Source: Bryoerythrophyllum caledonicum
Taxonomy: Eukaryota > Streptophyta > Bryopsida > Pottiales > Pottiaceae
Assembly: GCA_963971425.1 (NCBI GenBank)
Contig: OZ020526.1
Span: 372,001 to 436,000, forward strand
Direction of reading: 5' to 3'
DNA length: 64,000 nt
The position numbers were made by a program, and so were the translations under genes. The notes under the pieces were generated by a model. It was not told the origin of the DNA, searched no databases, and saw only the letters and a program-made list of their open reading frames with translations. Positions 29,868-41,892 of the stretch are shown here, in pieces (the first letter of the stretch is position 1; each line of letters opens with the position of its first letter).

Positions 29868-31888
29868 ATGTTGATTATATTCAACACTATTGTATTGAAT
29901 GCGTAGAGGAGGTGCCGACCTTTGATGGAACTTGGGAAGACCGAGCTAAGTCCGTGCCGCAGAGGAAAAGGAATCGACCTCACACAATCGGTTCTTCTGA
30001 CGGTAACTCTGATTCTGTCAGAAATGGTGAGTACGTCTTTTAGAATGAAGTCCACATTTTGGTATTGATATCTCGACATGCATGGTGGCGATTTTTCTTC
30101 AGTATGTCAAAGAGGTTGAAGGCAATTTGGGAGGGAATTCGTGTGAGAGATAAGGTTGGAGTTGGGTCATTGTTACTTTTATGTGTGCTAGATAGAGAGG
30201 GTATCGTTGACTTGAAGGGGAAGAAGGAGGCGATGGGGTGGCGAGAAGGCGCGGGCATGGCGCGTGTCTGGTGGAACGTGTACAGGGTGGGAACGTGTAC
30301 AGGTGCTAGATCGAGAGGAAGCGGCGACTAAGACACCACTCGTCTCGGGTGAGGTTGATTAGGCTGATTGATCGTATGCTTGTGCTCATGGTCTAGTTCG
30401 TATGGGCGGGCAGTTTCATGGTCTCATCGGTTTGCCAGGGCTTCGTGGAAACTGGTGTAGATGGATGCATTGTGTTTTGATGTAAAATTGGAGTCATACT
30501 TGCAAATTGGAGTCATATTCTGTAGACGAGGGTTTTGGTTCGGAATTGTGGTTGTGCGTATCTATGTCTGCTGTCACCCGGGATTGCGAGCCGGAGTTCG
30601 TGGAGTGGATGCCGCTGTGTTCAGTGATGGTTTAGTTTAGTTCTTGGACTTTTGGTGAGGAGTGTGTGGTTAGAGGTTTGGCTTAAGAACGAGAGAGAGA
30701 GGAGGTTCTTTATGCGGCAGTGGAGCGATGGGACAACATTTAGGTGATTCAGTGGCAGGATGGGAATGGGATAGCGCGCTGCTCTTGGCGAACCCTGCGT
30801 TTGACGCGACACCTTTGGAATTGAGATCATTGAGGATTAAAGCAGTGATTGTTGATGTGTACAACTTAACGCAGACTGGGAAGGTGCCGTTGCAAGGCTT
30901 GTTCGTAGTCCTCTAAACACATCAGACTTCTGGGAAAAAGGATACTTCAAGGCCAAGCTTGGTCGGTAGATAGTACACGTTGAAAATGGCAAGCCTTTTT
31001 CTCACCTGGGGGTTTTTGATGAGATTTCTAGAATTCGTGAACGCACTTGCATTGTAAAGTTCTAAGTTCTTCGAGCACGTTGTTCATTGTCTATTTGCTG
31101 TTGGTAGTAAGTTATGTGTTTTCATATGTTTTTGTGCAATTTTTGTGCTGAAATGGTAGCTTTTGGAAACACGGAAGGTGGTGAATAGGAGCGGCAGGAA
31201 TGAGGATTGTATACCCTGCATGCCTATCCTGCAATCTGTTGAGCCCGTATGTTTTTGGGCCGGCACAGCCTGCATGCTAAACATCACTGGCCGCAACAGA
31301 TCCGTGCGGTGTAGTTCATGGAGTCCCTCGTTATTGTGATTGGATCTCATGCAAATTTTGTCAATGCAGATTGTTCATGTCTCACGGAGGAAAGTACATA
31401 CCTGCTTGGATACTGAAAGCAAGTCTTGAGAGCAAGACAAAGGATAAATGGCAGGTCGTTGTGCCTCCTCTCGACATACGTCAGGTTGGACCTGTTTTTA
31501 TGGAGGTATCATTTGTAGGTTCCTTCTGAGCATTGGTTTGAAGAATTGTTGCTCATTGTAAAACACTTGTCGATATACCAAATCAACATCATAATACCGG
31601 ATTTGTTTATACCAGGTTGAGAACGAAGGGAGACCTAGCAACACAATGGTTGTGTTAGTCGGGGATGGAGAATTCTGCAACGAAGTGGAGAGCCTGGAGT
31701 TACACACAAGTAGCAGTGAAGCACAAGACCTGCTCTACAATCTGGGGTGGATGTTGAAAGAGACCACTTTCGATTTGCATGTTTTAACTCAACATCTTCA
31801 ATCGCTACTTTCTTACGCAAATGCAAAAGGGTGGGAACGAGTGGCCGAACGCATCTCGGAAGCAGCCGACAGAAAAGGTGTTTCGTAG
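29868..31888 (+). pseudogene. SBP-box (SPL) transcription-factor relic
   Basis: Four segments align in order with large SPL proteins. (1) 29868-30043 after an acceptor (TTATTACAG), at the conserved SBP intron position: HYCIEC, EVPTFDG, RAKS, KRNR, like the second half of the SBP domain, but with the His and last Cys ligands lost. (2) 30930-31060: SDFWEKGYFKAKLGR, stop, IVHVENGKPF. (3) exon 31370-31505: SHGGKYIPAWIL to VFME. (4) exon from 31616: VENEGR, GEFCNEVESLE, LLYNLGWML, ANAKGWERVAERI. The last two are joined in phase by a 110-bp GT-AG intron. Stop codons (TAG near 30967, another at 31886-31888), a frameshift near 30910 and lost zinc ligands indicate decay. The first half of the SBP domain is missing; a CACTA-like end lies just upstream. 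Confidence 0.6.
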
Positions 31889-33459
31889 AAACTTGTAGGA
31901 GCTGCTGACATTTATTCTTTGGACTGGAGCAACATCGAAGTTGGAAGCATTAGATATGAACACCAATCCTACAAACCTCTATCATTCGCAGCTCTAGAGT
32001 GGAGCCGAAGTAATCTTATTCCATCTTCAGCTCAAAGAGAGGTTTGTCACTTGCCAATCTCGTCGAGTTCATTTTGGTCTGAGAAAGAACGGGATTCTCG
32101 TAGTTCTTGTTGACTAATGATTCATATCAATGCCTCGGTTTCCAACTTCCCGTTCCTCGTAATTGAGTAACCAATTGCAAAAGCTTTCATTTCTGAGCTT
32201 GTGTTCTCTATGGGTGCTTTTCTGGACCAGACAGATGAGGACAAGAATACACATATAATAACTTGCAGCAGCGGCGAGGATTTAACGACAGCCTCTCTGT
32301 TGCCACAACGAGGCATGAGAACGGGCCGTCGCTCTCCATGGGTCGGGCAATGAATTCAAAGAAGTTAATAATGTTGCCCTCGTCTTGGAAACAACTTCCT
32401 AAGTTTACTTCATGGGCTGAAGGTGGACCTCAGCGTCAATATCCCATGGCAACGTTTACAATTGATCCATGTCAGGTACATTTATCCACATTTTCTGTGT
32501 AGCTGTGATCTCTTTCTTTTATTTTTTATCGCTTATAAATTATTGATATGTCGTTTTGTGTAAGGCGGATGGTTGCATCTCTCGATGTGTTCAGGTTTTG
32601 GAGTGGTTGACACCTTTGGGAGTTCCGTGACCTCGACCTTCACGGCCTAAGAACTCGTTCTTGTGAGATCGGCATAATTTCTGTTCTTCGAGGTGGCCAA
32701 CATCATATGTCTGGGGGTGTAACTGCACAGACCTGCTCAAGGAAGAGGAGATGAAGGTGCGGGAAGAGAAGTGGACGGTGTGCAGCTCCTTATTTCCTGA
32801 TTTCCACTAATTATGGAAATGCGCATGCATGTGATAAGCCATGTGAGCTCAAAGGGCTTAAGGGACTGGGTCTGTCAAGTTCTTTACTTGAAATGATTTG
32901 TGTGGGCCATGTGGGGCGACCATGTGCATGTCGAGTACCTCAGTGTAGGTAGAGAACTTACTAGATGATAGAGCTTAGTGTAGGTTAAGAAGGTAGATGG
33001 CGATACCACATTGTGTTCTCCAGAAACAATGAACCACTGTATATTGTTCCCAAGAATGAGAAGAATGTGCCACCTGAATGGTACAGAGTATTTCATTGAA
33101 AAAGAGCTTATTTCATGGTTTGAAAATACCAGTTTTCCAAGAGAACTATGGAAGTTCATACACTAGAAAAATCAAAATTTTCACCTGTGAAAATCTACAA
33201 CTTTCAAGCCTTGCAAAGCGATTGTCTACACTTGAAATCTGGCGGATTTATACACTAGGAATTTTGTGGTTTTCTATGAATAGGCCCATTTTTGGTGGCC
33301 ATTTTTCAAGACTTGAAAGTGTCAAACTTTGAACTGTTGGACCCTTGAAATTCAAGCGTTTTCCAGGGTCTATTTTTAGCTATATGCACTCCCAGATATG
33401 GTACCTCAGACGTTTCACCTGTCATTAACCTTATTAAAAAACCATCTTTGCTATTAATA

Positions 33460-33603
33460 CTATGAAATCCTATTCATGCACATTGTGATACCTCCACGTG
33501 ATGAAGAATAGTATATTAATCCTGTGAAATCCTATTCATGCATATGATACTTCCATGCGATGAAGAATAGTATATTAATCCTGTGAAATCCTATTCGTGC
33601 ATC
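33460..33603. repeat. Tandem repeat, ~60-bp unit
   Basis: GTGAAATCCTATTCATGCA, then TGATAC-TCCA-G-GATGAAGAA and TAGTATATTAATCCT, occurs twice plus a partial third copy. Confidence 0.85.
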
Positions 33604-33727
33604 GGGCTCCAAAACACGGAGATCTTGTAACACTGGATCGTTGCCACCCCCCTTCACGGAATCGTAGCCGATATCCGCCTTGACCTGGTCCCCGCCCCCC
33701 TCGATAGCAATAGCTAGACCCATAGGC

Positions 33728-33811
33728 CCCGACCTATCCAGCTCCACAGTGTTACACCCCTCGCCATCCCTACCCAGCTCCACAGTGTTACACCCCTCGC
33801 CATCCCTACCC
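33728..33811. repeat. Tandem repeat, 36-bp unit
   Basis: CCAGCTCCACAGTGTTACAC followed by CCCTCGCCATCCCTAC is repeated exactly, with a partial third unit. Confidence 0.9.
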
Positions 33812-34137
33812 AGCTCCCTCACTCATACCATCACTCGACTCATAGGCCTCCCAATATAAGAATTCAATCAAATACTCCTCAAGAAGACGTCCAAGTAGTG
33901 AAAGCACTGTACATAACATTTCTACATCAAGCCTTTCATGAAAAAGCTCTAGAAGAAGAAAGAAATGAAAAGGGTGGAATTTTTACGTTTTAAGTCACAA
34001 TTTTACTGAAAGTTATTGGAGTGGAAGAAATTGGAAAAAAGGAGGCAAAACCTATATACAGGAGGGAAAGAAATGGTTGCTCCGTTGCCGCATTGTTTCT
34101 ATGTTGCCCCGTTTCCTATGCGTTCGACGGTTCGAGT

Positions 34138-35052
34138 CTAGCCGTGGCTCGTAGCAAATTCTAGTAGCCATTTGGTCGATAAGTAGCTCCAAACCTGTCC
34201 ACCACGTCCCAACAGACAATACATTGGTAGCAAGCTACACAATCTTTCGGTTGATTGGAGGCTGGGTACCAGCACCTCATCAAGGCCCTCAAACATGATA
34301 ACGTCCTTCTTTGTCGAGGAGAGGCAATATAGAGAGCCCTTGCAGAAAGCCATGATACAACGGCCGTTGAACTCCTTGTCATGAAACTTGAATTCGAAGC
34401 TCCTCCAGCGACCTTCCATGGAATCGTACACACGTGTCTTCCATCCCCCCACCACTACCACCCTGTAATGTCCGGGTTGTCTCAACATGACGATAGTCAC
34501 AGACACTGGTACCTTGTCACTATAATCAAACTTGGGTAAACACCTCCAGCTCTTCTGCATGGGGTTATACACGAATAGTTCATAGCCATCCCTCATCGAT
34601 GCATTGGACTGTGTATTGGTTAAACAGAGGAGACCACCGGTGTGTGACACTGGGAACCCCACGTGCAAGGGCAGACAGGCAGTGGGGATCTTCCGCCACC
34701 TCCCTTCGGACGGATCGAAGCACGTGAGGTGTGAAACGTGCTCACAATGTGGGATGAAAACAAGGTAAGGCACGTACTTCTTCACCTGCGGCAATATTCA
34801 ACATTGCATGGATCATCTGAGAGTTTACAAACAAGAAGATAATAAACATGAAGGAGAAAACGGAAGATAGAGTGATATGATTACCTGGGTGCAAGTGTCG
34901 TGCAACGTCGTAGATGATGCGAATGTCTTCCATTTCTTGCAGACCATCTGGAAGCGTACTAGATCAACCGCAGCCACTCGGGCTAGTATCCAAGGGTGGA
35001 TGTCGTGAGGAAGTCTAGCCCGCAAGGACGCATCCATGGTGGTGCTCATCAT
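34138..35052 (-). CDS. F-box / kelch-like protein, two exons, 271 aa
   Basis: Exon 1 (35052-34885) and exon 2 (34785-34138) are joined in phase 0 by a 99-bp intron (CCCAG/GTAATC ... GCCGCAG/GTGAAG). Exon 1 is a compact F-box: LPHDIHPWILARVAAVDLVR then FQMVCKKWKTF. Exon 2 has kelch-associated repeats: TCFDPSEGRWRKIP, YNPMQKSWRCLP, RVYDSMEGRWRSFEF, each with the W and hydrophobic spacing of one blade. Such proteins are substrate adaptors of SCF ubiquitin ligases; the F-box binds SKP1. The frame is intact, so it is likely functional. ATGs at 35049 and 35037 are alternative starts. Substrate unknown. Confidence 0.85.
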
Positions 35053-35814
35053 ACAGGAGAGAAAGTTTGAGTAGAGTGTAGCTCATCACTAGAGTCAAAT
35101 TTCTTCATGCCACCTGATTTTGCAAATGTGCAATATTGTGGATCAAAGACTGAATTTTGTACACATTTTGTGAACATTAAAGATTAGACAACCGATATCG
35201 TATGTGTTGACACTTGAGTGAGATCAGATGCAAAATATATTTTCCTCATCATTCGCAATATATTGATCTCACGCCAATTGAAGCACTAGCACATCATCTA
35301 TCAAAATCTCGATTCCTTGGAACCTTCTCATCATGCCCACAGCTTTAGTCACCTATGGCCATCAACAGATATCATAACTTGAGGAAATCCACATCATCAT
35401 TCAAACGATTCAATATCATCTAAGATCAAAACCTTAATTAGCTATGGTCATCAATGAATCGGGCTCTTGTATGAATCAAAGATGCAACGCAGCTTCATAC
35501 CAACACTCGACAACACTCACGCGTCCAAAGCTCAAGAGTTGCTACTATGGCTTCACAATGCGATGATGCAAGTATGGGCACTTGTTTGCACAGAACTGGC
35601 GAATTTAGAATCATTTATTTGCCAAATCAATTTTTGGTGCAATTTCACCTTCATTCCATATCTAAACTCTATTTTATCCAAATGTTGTTTTTTTTCTAAA
35701 TGTACTTAAATCTTTGTCACTTCTTATACTCAAAATGTACACATTATCTTCTTCTAATCTTGATATACTAAATGTGCACAAGTGAAAAAATTTATATTGC
35801 AATCTTAAGTGGAA
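35053..35814. other. No gene seen
   Basis: AT-rich upstream region of the F-box gene; presumably includes its promoter, but no clear element stands out. Confidence 0.4.
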
Positions 35815-35941
35815 TTCACAAATAGTGTTGTAGTTGACATTTAGTGTATTGATTTGTCACTACACTAATTGCCTAGTTCACAGTTAGTGTACAGGTTCGC
35901 TTTTAGTGTACACTACACTAAAAGTGATCCTTAGTGTAGTG
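35815..35941. repeat. CACTA-like terminus with nested palindromes
   Basis: TTTTAGTGTA (35901-35910) pairs with TACACTAAAA (35914-35923), and CACTACACTAA (35911-35921) pairs with TTAGTGTAGTG (35931-35941), so two perfect stems overlap. Upstream units (GTTGACATTTAGTGTA, CACTACACTAATT) match those at 29480 and 38196. Confidence 0.6.
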
Positions 35942-37608
35942 GTCCAGGTACTTTTCTTTCATCTTTATAATGTGTAAATTGGAACCTTCCTTAGTGCGAG
36001 TTTCTATTATGCTTGTAGGAACACGACGGCTTTGAGAAAGCAGAAAGCATCCCTGCTGACAATCCAGAAATACCACGGGAAAGAGAAGCTAGGACAGAGG
36101 AACAATCGGTGTTGAGTCAGAGCAAAAGGATAATTTGTGTTTGACCTGGAAGTAGCTCCTGCACGAAGGTTGATTGGATATGATGGCATCACCAAGAAGC
36201 TTCTCTTCTAACATGGCTCCAAAGTCAGCATCGATCCTCATTTATCGGATCTCCTTATCGACCCTGGTCAAGCGTTGGACCAAACCTTAGCCTTGGATGG
36301 GTCCATTTCTCTGACCCTGCCCGTTTTAGGATCCTAGAGGTTTTTTTTGGAATTTTTTTTTGCTAAAATTGGGGCCTGTGGCTCCAAATTATCCCACGGA
36401 ATCCCCTCACAGATCAAATAGGGCCCCACTCCAACACAAAAATAGGGGCAGGTTTTTTCCCACCCCTCTTAAGCCCTGCCAAGCCTATGGCTTGGCTCAA
36501 TGCTCGACCGGGGTCAATAGGCAAATCTTGATATATATGGAAAAAAGCTTGGTAAAAGCTCAACATGAAGGACGTGTCACGAGTGCATTGATGAGGTTGG
36601 GAAACCAGCTAACAGGGAAAAGTTTTCGAAGAGTCTCCTCCATTTGTGTAAAAAAATAAAATAACATAAATTTTTTTTAAAAAGTTTCCGAAGAGTGCCA
36701 GGTCTTTGGATGGCCTCAAGTTTAATGCTTTGGATCTGGCTGATGGCAAAAAGTATTTGACAGATACCATTCGTGGATATAAATCCAAAGTCCGAGATGG
36801 GCTCCTGGACCTTCTAGGCAGGTACCTACGGTCTCAATTTAAGTTCTAAGGAGTTGAATTTATTTTTCTAATATGGGAAAAAGTAAGTGCTTTGTGGAAG
36901 TGCCGAACAACAATGGCCACGGTACCAAAAAAGCTTCATAATAATTAGCGAGTTTGGTTTTTTTCCATGTTTCTTTTCTAAATTTTGGAGGTAGCATAAA
37001 TCATTGTTTTGACCGTTTGGATTTTCAACATGGTCATCACATAATGGCATAAATTATAGACATGCATAATGCAAAAAATTGACATCAAGAAATCTCAAAG
37101 TCTACTAATCCTCTTAATGCATAGATAGAAATTATGCTCTCATTACTTCAAACATTGAATTAGAACTTTTATGATACTTAAGAAATGAATGTATAACACT
37201 TATAAAAGATTAAATATCTACGGATTCAAATGAATTTAGATGTTTTGTGATTCATAAAAAATCAATGTATATCACATATCAATGATCGCTTTTTTGAGTC
37301 TTCAAACATGAACTTAAATGTAGCATTTGTGAAAACACCACATATCTTATAGAAATGTCACATCTAACATTTTTTGAAATACAAATAAGGCTAACATAAT
37401 TTGCAACAATTGAAATAGTGATTATAGCAACATCTATATTGAAATTGATGATACTACAAAAATCTTCCAATTGCTTCAAAAAATACCAATTATTACACAA
37501 AAATATCAATTGTTGTGCAAACAATGTCACATGCAAATGTGACATTTTCGCGAATACTGTGTTCTTAGAACTTTTATATGTCATGTGAAATATGAACGTG
37601 CAAATAAC
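35942..37608. other. Intergenic, possible captured exon fragment at 36669-36830
   Basis: One frame at about 36669-36848 reads SARSLDGLKFNALDLADGKK and YKSKVRDGLLDLLGR and passes a donor-like GCAG/GTACC; it looks protein-like, but I cannot place it and it has no start. The rest is AT-rich without genes. Confidence 0.3.
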
Positions 37609-37717
37609 TATGAATACAATTGCCTGGTGGGCACGATCTCAGTGGTGGTGCGAACAGACACTTTATTCACGCTGGTCCCCTTGGGAAACAAGCGTTCTTC
37701 TTCTTCTTATGAATACA
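37609..37717 (+). mobile_element. 89-bp 5'-truncated copy of the LINE 3' end, with target-site duplication
   Basis: 37619-37707 aligns with 2779-2869 (GCGAACAGACACTTTATTCA is shared but for one base) and ends in the same TTC tail. TATGAATACA flanks it exactly at 37609-37618 and 37708-37717, a 10-bp target-site duplication. The hairpin arms carry several substitutions, so this copy is older than the one at 279-2869. Confidence 0.85.
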
Positions 37718-38195
37718 GAATCAACTAAGCCAATGCAATATAAAAAATTGTGATCTATTCTGTTTGCCAAGATTCTTTCACATGCCAATTCTTTTACAAA
37801 AAATTTCTATTAGAGTCCAACAATCTAATATGGTATCCTGAGATTCTTTTACAAATTCACTCTTTCTCCCAAATATCTTTCTTTCCAATTGATACAATGA
37901 TTCAATTGAATGAAAGAATTCTTTTTATTGATAAGAAAAATATTTTTAGTGCAAACAATATGGGTTATTTATCTGATGAAGTAGCATAAAAATTGTTGGG
38001 TCAATTGTTCAACATGTATTATGTTGTTTTTCCTTATAACACTTATAGTGGTGAAACTTATAAAGGAAGGAGCGGATTATGTCATAACACTTATCATACA
38101 AACACTTAGTAGTGTTCACTTTTTGGGAGCGAGAATTTTCATAACATTTACTGAGACATAAAAACTATTGAGGTAACATTTAAAGAGGATAGATT

Positions 38196-38290
38196 GTAGT
38201 TGACATTTAGTATAGTTTTATGTTATTACACTAATTACATTGTTTTGAATTAGTGTATGTATTCATATTTAATGTCTACACTAGATGCAC
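38196..38290. repeat. CACTA-like terminal remnant
   Basis: GTAGTTGACATTTAGTATAG, then TTACACTAATT and GAATTAGTGTA, follow the order seen at 35830-35900. The actual terminus is degraded. Confidence 0.45.
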
Positions 38291-39082
38291 CATTTAGCAT
38301 GATAGATCTATTAAACTACTTCACAACAAGTTTGATCTAATTGTCCTTTATCCACCAACCCTTTTGAAAGGTAGGCTGTACACACTGGGCTTATGTACAA
38401 TATTATATCAAAATGGAGGATTCTACAAATTACTAATTAAGTAATTAAAGATTCATTGAACATTTAAATGTACATCTTCAATTAACAAGAAGAGCTTCCA
38501 GACAGCTCCATTTTTCTTGGGGCAAGTTAACATATAGAACAAGTATTGTAAGTCACCCTTTCAAGAAGATTAGAGGAAAATTTAGAATGTCTAATTGGAT
38601 GGGTGCCACCAAAATTAATGTAGGCATTGGCAAACAAAAAGTGAATTTTGGGGCGAAACGGGGTCATGATGATTTATACTTGTTTATGTGAATGACCCAT
38701 CATAGGCCTTGTGAGCTTGTAGACAAGTACAATCTTAGCTAGAAGTAGTAAATTATCATCCTGTTTTTTCACCCACGGTGTGATAGAAGACCGAATTCTG
38801 CCGTGTTACCATGATGGCATTTGAAGAAAGTGTTAAAGAAACATTGTCATGATGCAAACTAAGGGTGGAAGGGTGAGAAGTTAAATACGTCGGCGGGCCA
38901 CCGACGGAGAAAACTACAACAAGTAGAAGGATAAGAAACAAACCACTCAAATAGGATATGCGAGGAATATAAAACAGGGAAAATTAGTTTGACAAAATTT
39001 GAGATGAATATGTGAAAGTAATTACACGAAACCATCTAGTATAACATTTACCAATGTTTACGATGGGCGAGAGTCCAGTGAA

Positions 39083-40014
39083 TTAACCCCTAAAGGACCA
39101 GAGTCTCCTTCGGGAGGATTTCTGATTTTCGGCGGGTTCATAAAATTCGGAAAAAAACCCTTTTTATCTGAAATTTTTATTCTAGATTGCCTCTGATAAG
39201 AGCTTTGTGATCATATTTTAATTTTAATTTTTGGATTTGTGGTTTGAAAGTTAGTACCACTTAAAGCCAAAAGTGGTGACACTGGGCACGTCCAAAAATT
39301 TTGACAAAAGTTTCTATTGACATTGAGATTTTTCACACACATAAAGAATATTTCCTTTTCTGGAAATTTTCAAAAAAAATTCTTGTCTTTAGTGTAAAAA
39401 GGCATTTTATTCCAAGTCAATCATTTTCGCACATTGTCGGGCAACGGGGGAAAAAAACTTCATCTTTTCTACATAAAACATAGAGATCTTCATATTTTCC
39501 ACTTTTTATTTTTTCAACAACAATATGTGGTGAAAAAATTCTTATTGACAGTTTGGATTATAATTTGAATACATGCGTAGTTCACAAAAAAATAAAACGT
39601 GAAATGGCAATTTTTGACCTCCACTCCTTGCACACTTGTTTTGAATATGCTACACCCCCTTTTTACCTCTAAAAATTGGTGTGTCGGGAAATAACATCAT
39701 GCTGAAGACAATGGTAAGAGATTTAGACCTTGTACAATGCAAAAATTTGATTAAAAGTGAAGTCAAAGTCTACTGATCTACTCAACGCAGGGAAGAAAAT
39801 GAACCATTGTTTTGACTTTAAACACTAAAACCTATCAATGCGTGCGCTGGATTGCTACCAAAATTTAATGGCATGTTTATATAGAATTCAATTCTAAGAT
39901 CTTACAGTTGAAAATCCGAAATTCACTTTAAAATGTGATTTCATGTCTCTTTTTGGCAGTGGCAGTTTTGGACTGGTTTTAGAGCAAAAGTGGTCGTGGT
40001 CCTTTAGGGGTTAA
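39083..40014. mobile_element. Non-autonomous element with 18-bp inverted repeats and TTAA ends (piggyBac-like)
   Basis: TTAACCCCTAAAGGACCA at 39083-39100 is exactly inverted at 39997-40014. The outer TTAA on both sides followed by CCC-starting repeats is the signature of piggyBac-type transposons, which duplicate TTAA. The 932-bp interior has no ORF of note, so it would be mobilised in trans. A related solitary end is at 11946-11962. Superfamily assignment is from the ends only. Confidence 0.6.
39385..39870 (+). repeat. Dispersed repeat, copy 1 (inverted relative to 52090-52540)
   Basis: GACCTCCACTCCTTGCACA, CCTCTAAAAATTGG, GTGAAGTCAA and GATCTTCATA-TTTTCCACTT occur in the same order here and, inverted, at 52540-52090. 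A shorter third relative may lie near 37060-37160. It is internal to the TTAA element. Confidence 0.65.
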
Positions 40015-41892
40015 AGTGGGTGCTTGTCCGTGAGGCCCCCTGAAGAAAGATGGCTCTCTAAGGTGGGGGAGTGACTATCAACTTGCCCATTACTTCATCT
40101 AGACAACCTGGCTTGTTGTAGCCCTTTTGGTATTAAGAAGATCGGACTGCTCGATATGTGTTGTGGACCGTTGTTCTCGGGAAAATACGACGCCGACCCA
40201 AATCGGAGTTTAGCCTACAGTAATCCTGGACGCTGAATCTGGACTCAAGTAGTCCCTGAAGCCAGGGAATCAGCATACTCTGAAGATACGTCTATCCTCC
40301 AGGCAGTACATGCTCCGGGGGAGAGTATGTGAATATTGAAGGATGCACTGCATTAAAAGGATCATTGAGGATATTACGGAGGGGATAATGATCGATTAAA
40401 AGTGTGTTCCGTTCATTAGCGTCTCGCTCGATTAGATAGCGTCTATCTCAAAAAAGGGTGCTTGCCTCACCAAAATACTAGTGGCTTGCCTCACCAAAAT
40501 TTGCTCCTGCCCTTCCCGAATTATAAACTAACTTTTCTACAATTTTGAAAATGGGGTGGGCGGCTAGTGGTTTTGGCCCACAAAAGACTATCGGTTCTGG
40601 GGTTCGTGGTGGTGATAGGTAACCCTAAACCTTAGTAGGAAGAAGGACTTTGATTTCTTTTTAAACCTGATTAATACAAATCACTTTTTATGTAAGATTT
40701 GCATCTTTGGTGAATGTTTGTTCCACATATATTACAGACGGGGTCTCAGAATGTTCACATATGTTAAAATCCCATACTTTGCCACATGGTAAAATAGTTG
40801 ACTTTCACACAAGTTCTTCGTTCAACAATTTCTCTACCCTAAGACTGTCCTAGAACTGCAGCAATTAGCTTGTTAGTGGACTATGGAAGTAGGAAAAATG
40901 ATTGGATATGGAAAAAATGAGATTTTTCCTTCCTAACGGAAAAAATCACCACGTTCTCAGTCAACAGACATAGGGAAAAAGGAGTTTTTACCTTGTCTCT
41001 CAAGCGGTAATGCCTCCTAGGGCCCCTTGTGCATATATACAGCACACAAGTCATCTAACAAGCACAAATTAAAGTGGAGTGCGCAAAACATCCAGTCTTA
41101 TCTCCAATCCACGTCCAATCAAAGAAGATGAGCTGGTTCTTGAACGTACCAAATAAGCTCAGGCATGGTTTTTGTCATTTCTACTTTAATCTTTCATTCT
41201 AAACTGCATGTTGTAAGTCTAGAGGTACTTACATAAGTCTAGACGAACTTCACGTGCTTTACTCCATGACTTCGTCTTTTAACGTACTTCATTGCAATTA
41301 AAGTTCTGGAGGCTCTGGTGCAACATTAGTAATTGCTGAGTAAAATACGGTATATCTTGTTTGCAAGGGCCGGTGATTTACTGTGCTCCCAGTTCATCAA
41401 TAAGGACTGCCCACATGTCGTGCACCCAATCCATTGGAACATGGCGGTTGTTGTCCTGCAAATCGCCAGTTCACCCAAATGAGAAGTAGGCCATGATTTC
41501 CTAGATTTGAAGTTATTGGAGTGGAATGCTCTAAATGCCACCACATCTTATAGCCGTCGGTGTATGCCATGAGTGTTCAGGCTACACCCTTGACTATTTT
41601 CTTAAAGAGAGAATGACGTCAATGGGAGAGACGGGGGAGAGATGGCGGAGAGATGGGGGAGAGATTGTGAGGAGCGAGCTTTGTCTCGGTTGGTGATGAT
41701 GTTTGCTGTTATCTTAAGGAGTGGTGTTATCTCATGGTTACAGAGAGCCACCTGCAGACCTTGTGCATCCACAAGGTAGGTTTAGGGTACGTTGAATTAC
41801 CGATGTCCTTGCGGTTACATGGCCTCGATAGAAACTAGGCGTGTTTACACTGTGAGGGGGCACCCACACCTTCCCGCCCATCGTCCACTTGC
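40015..41892. other. No gene seen
   Basis: Non-coding, with a purine-rich GGGGGAGAGATGG repeat at about 41620-41680. Confidence 0.45.

Larger units (their letters stand above)
31889..34137. other. Mostly non-coding; possible 3' remains of the SPL relic, repeats
   Basis: An open stretch to about 32113 (DWSNIEVGSIRYEHQSYKPL) follows the SPL relic in frame after its stop and may be its eroded C-terminus. Beyond that I see no gene, only tandem repeats at 33460-33603 and 33728-33811. Confidence 0.4.

Noticed and set aside
33160-33200. CACTAGAAAAATC as a second CACTA-type terminus
   Set aside because: No inverted partner or target duplication found nearby.
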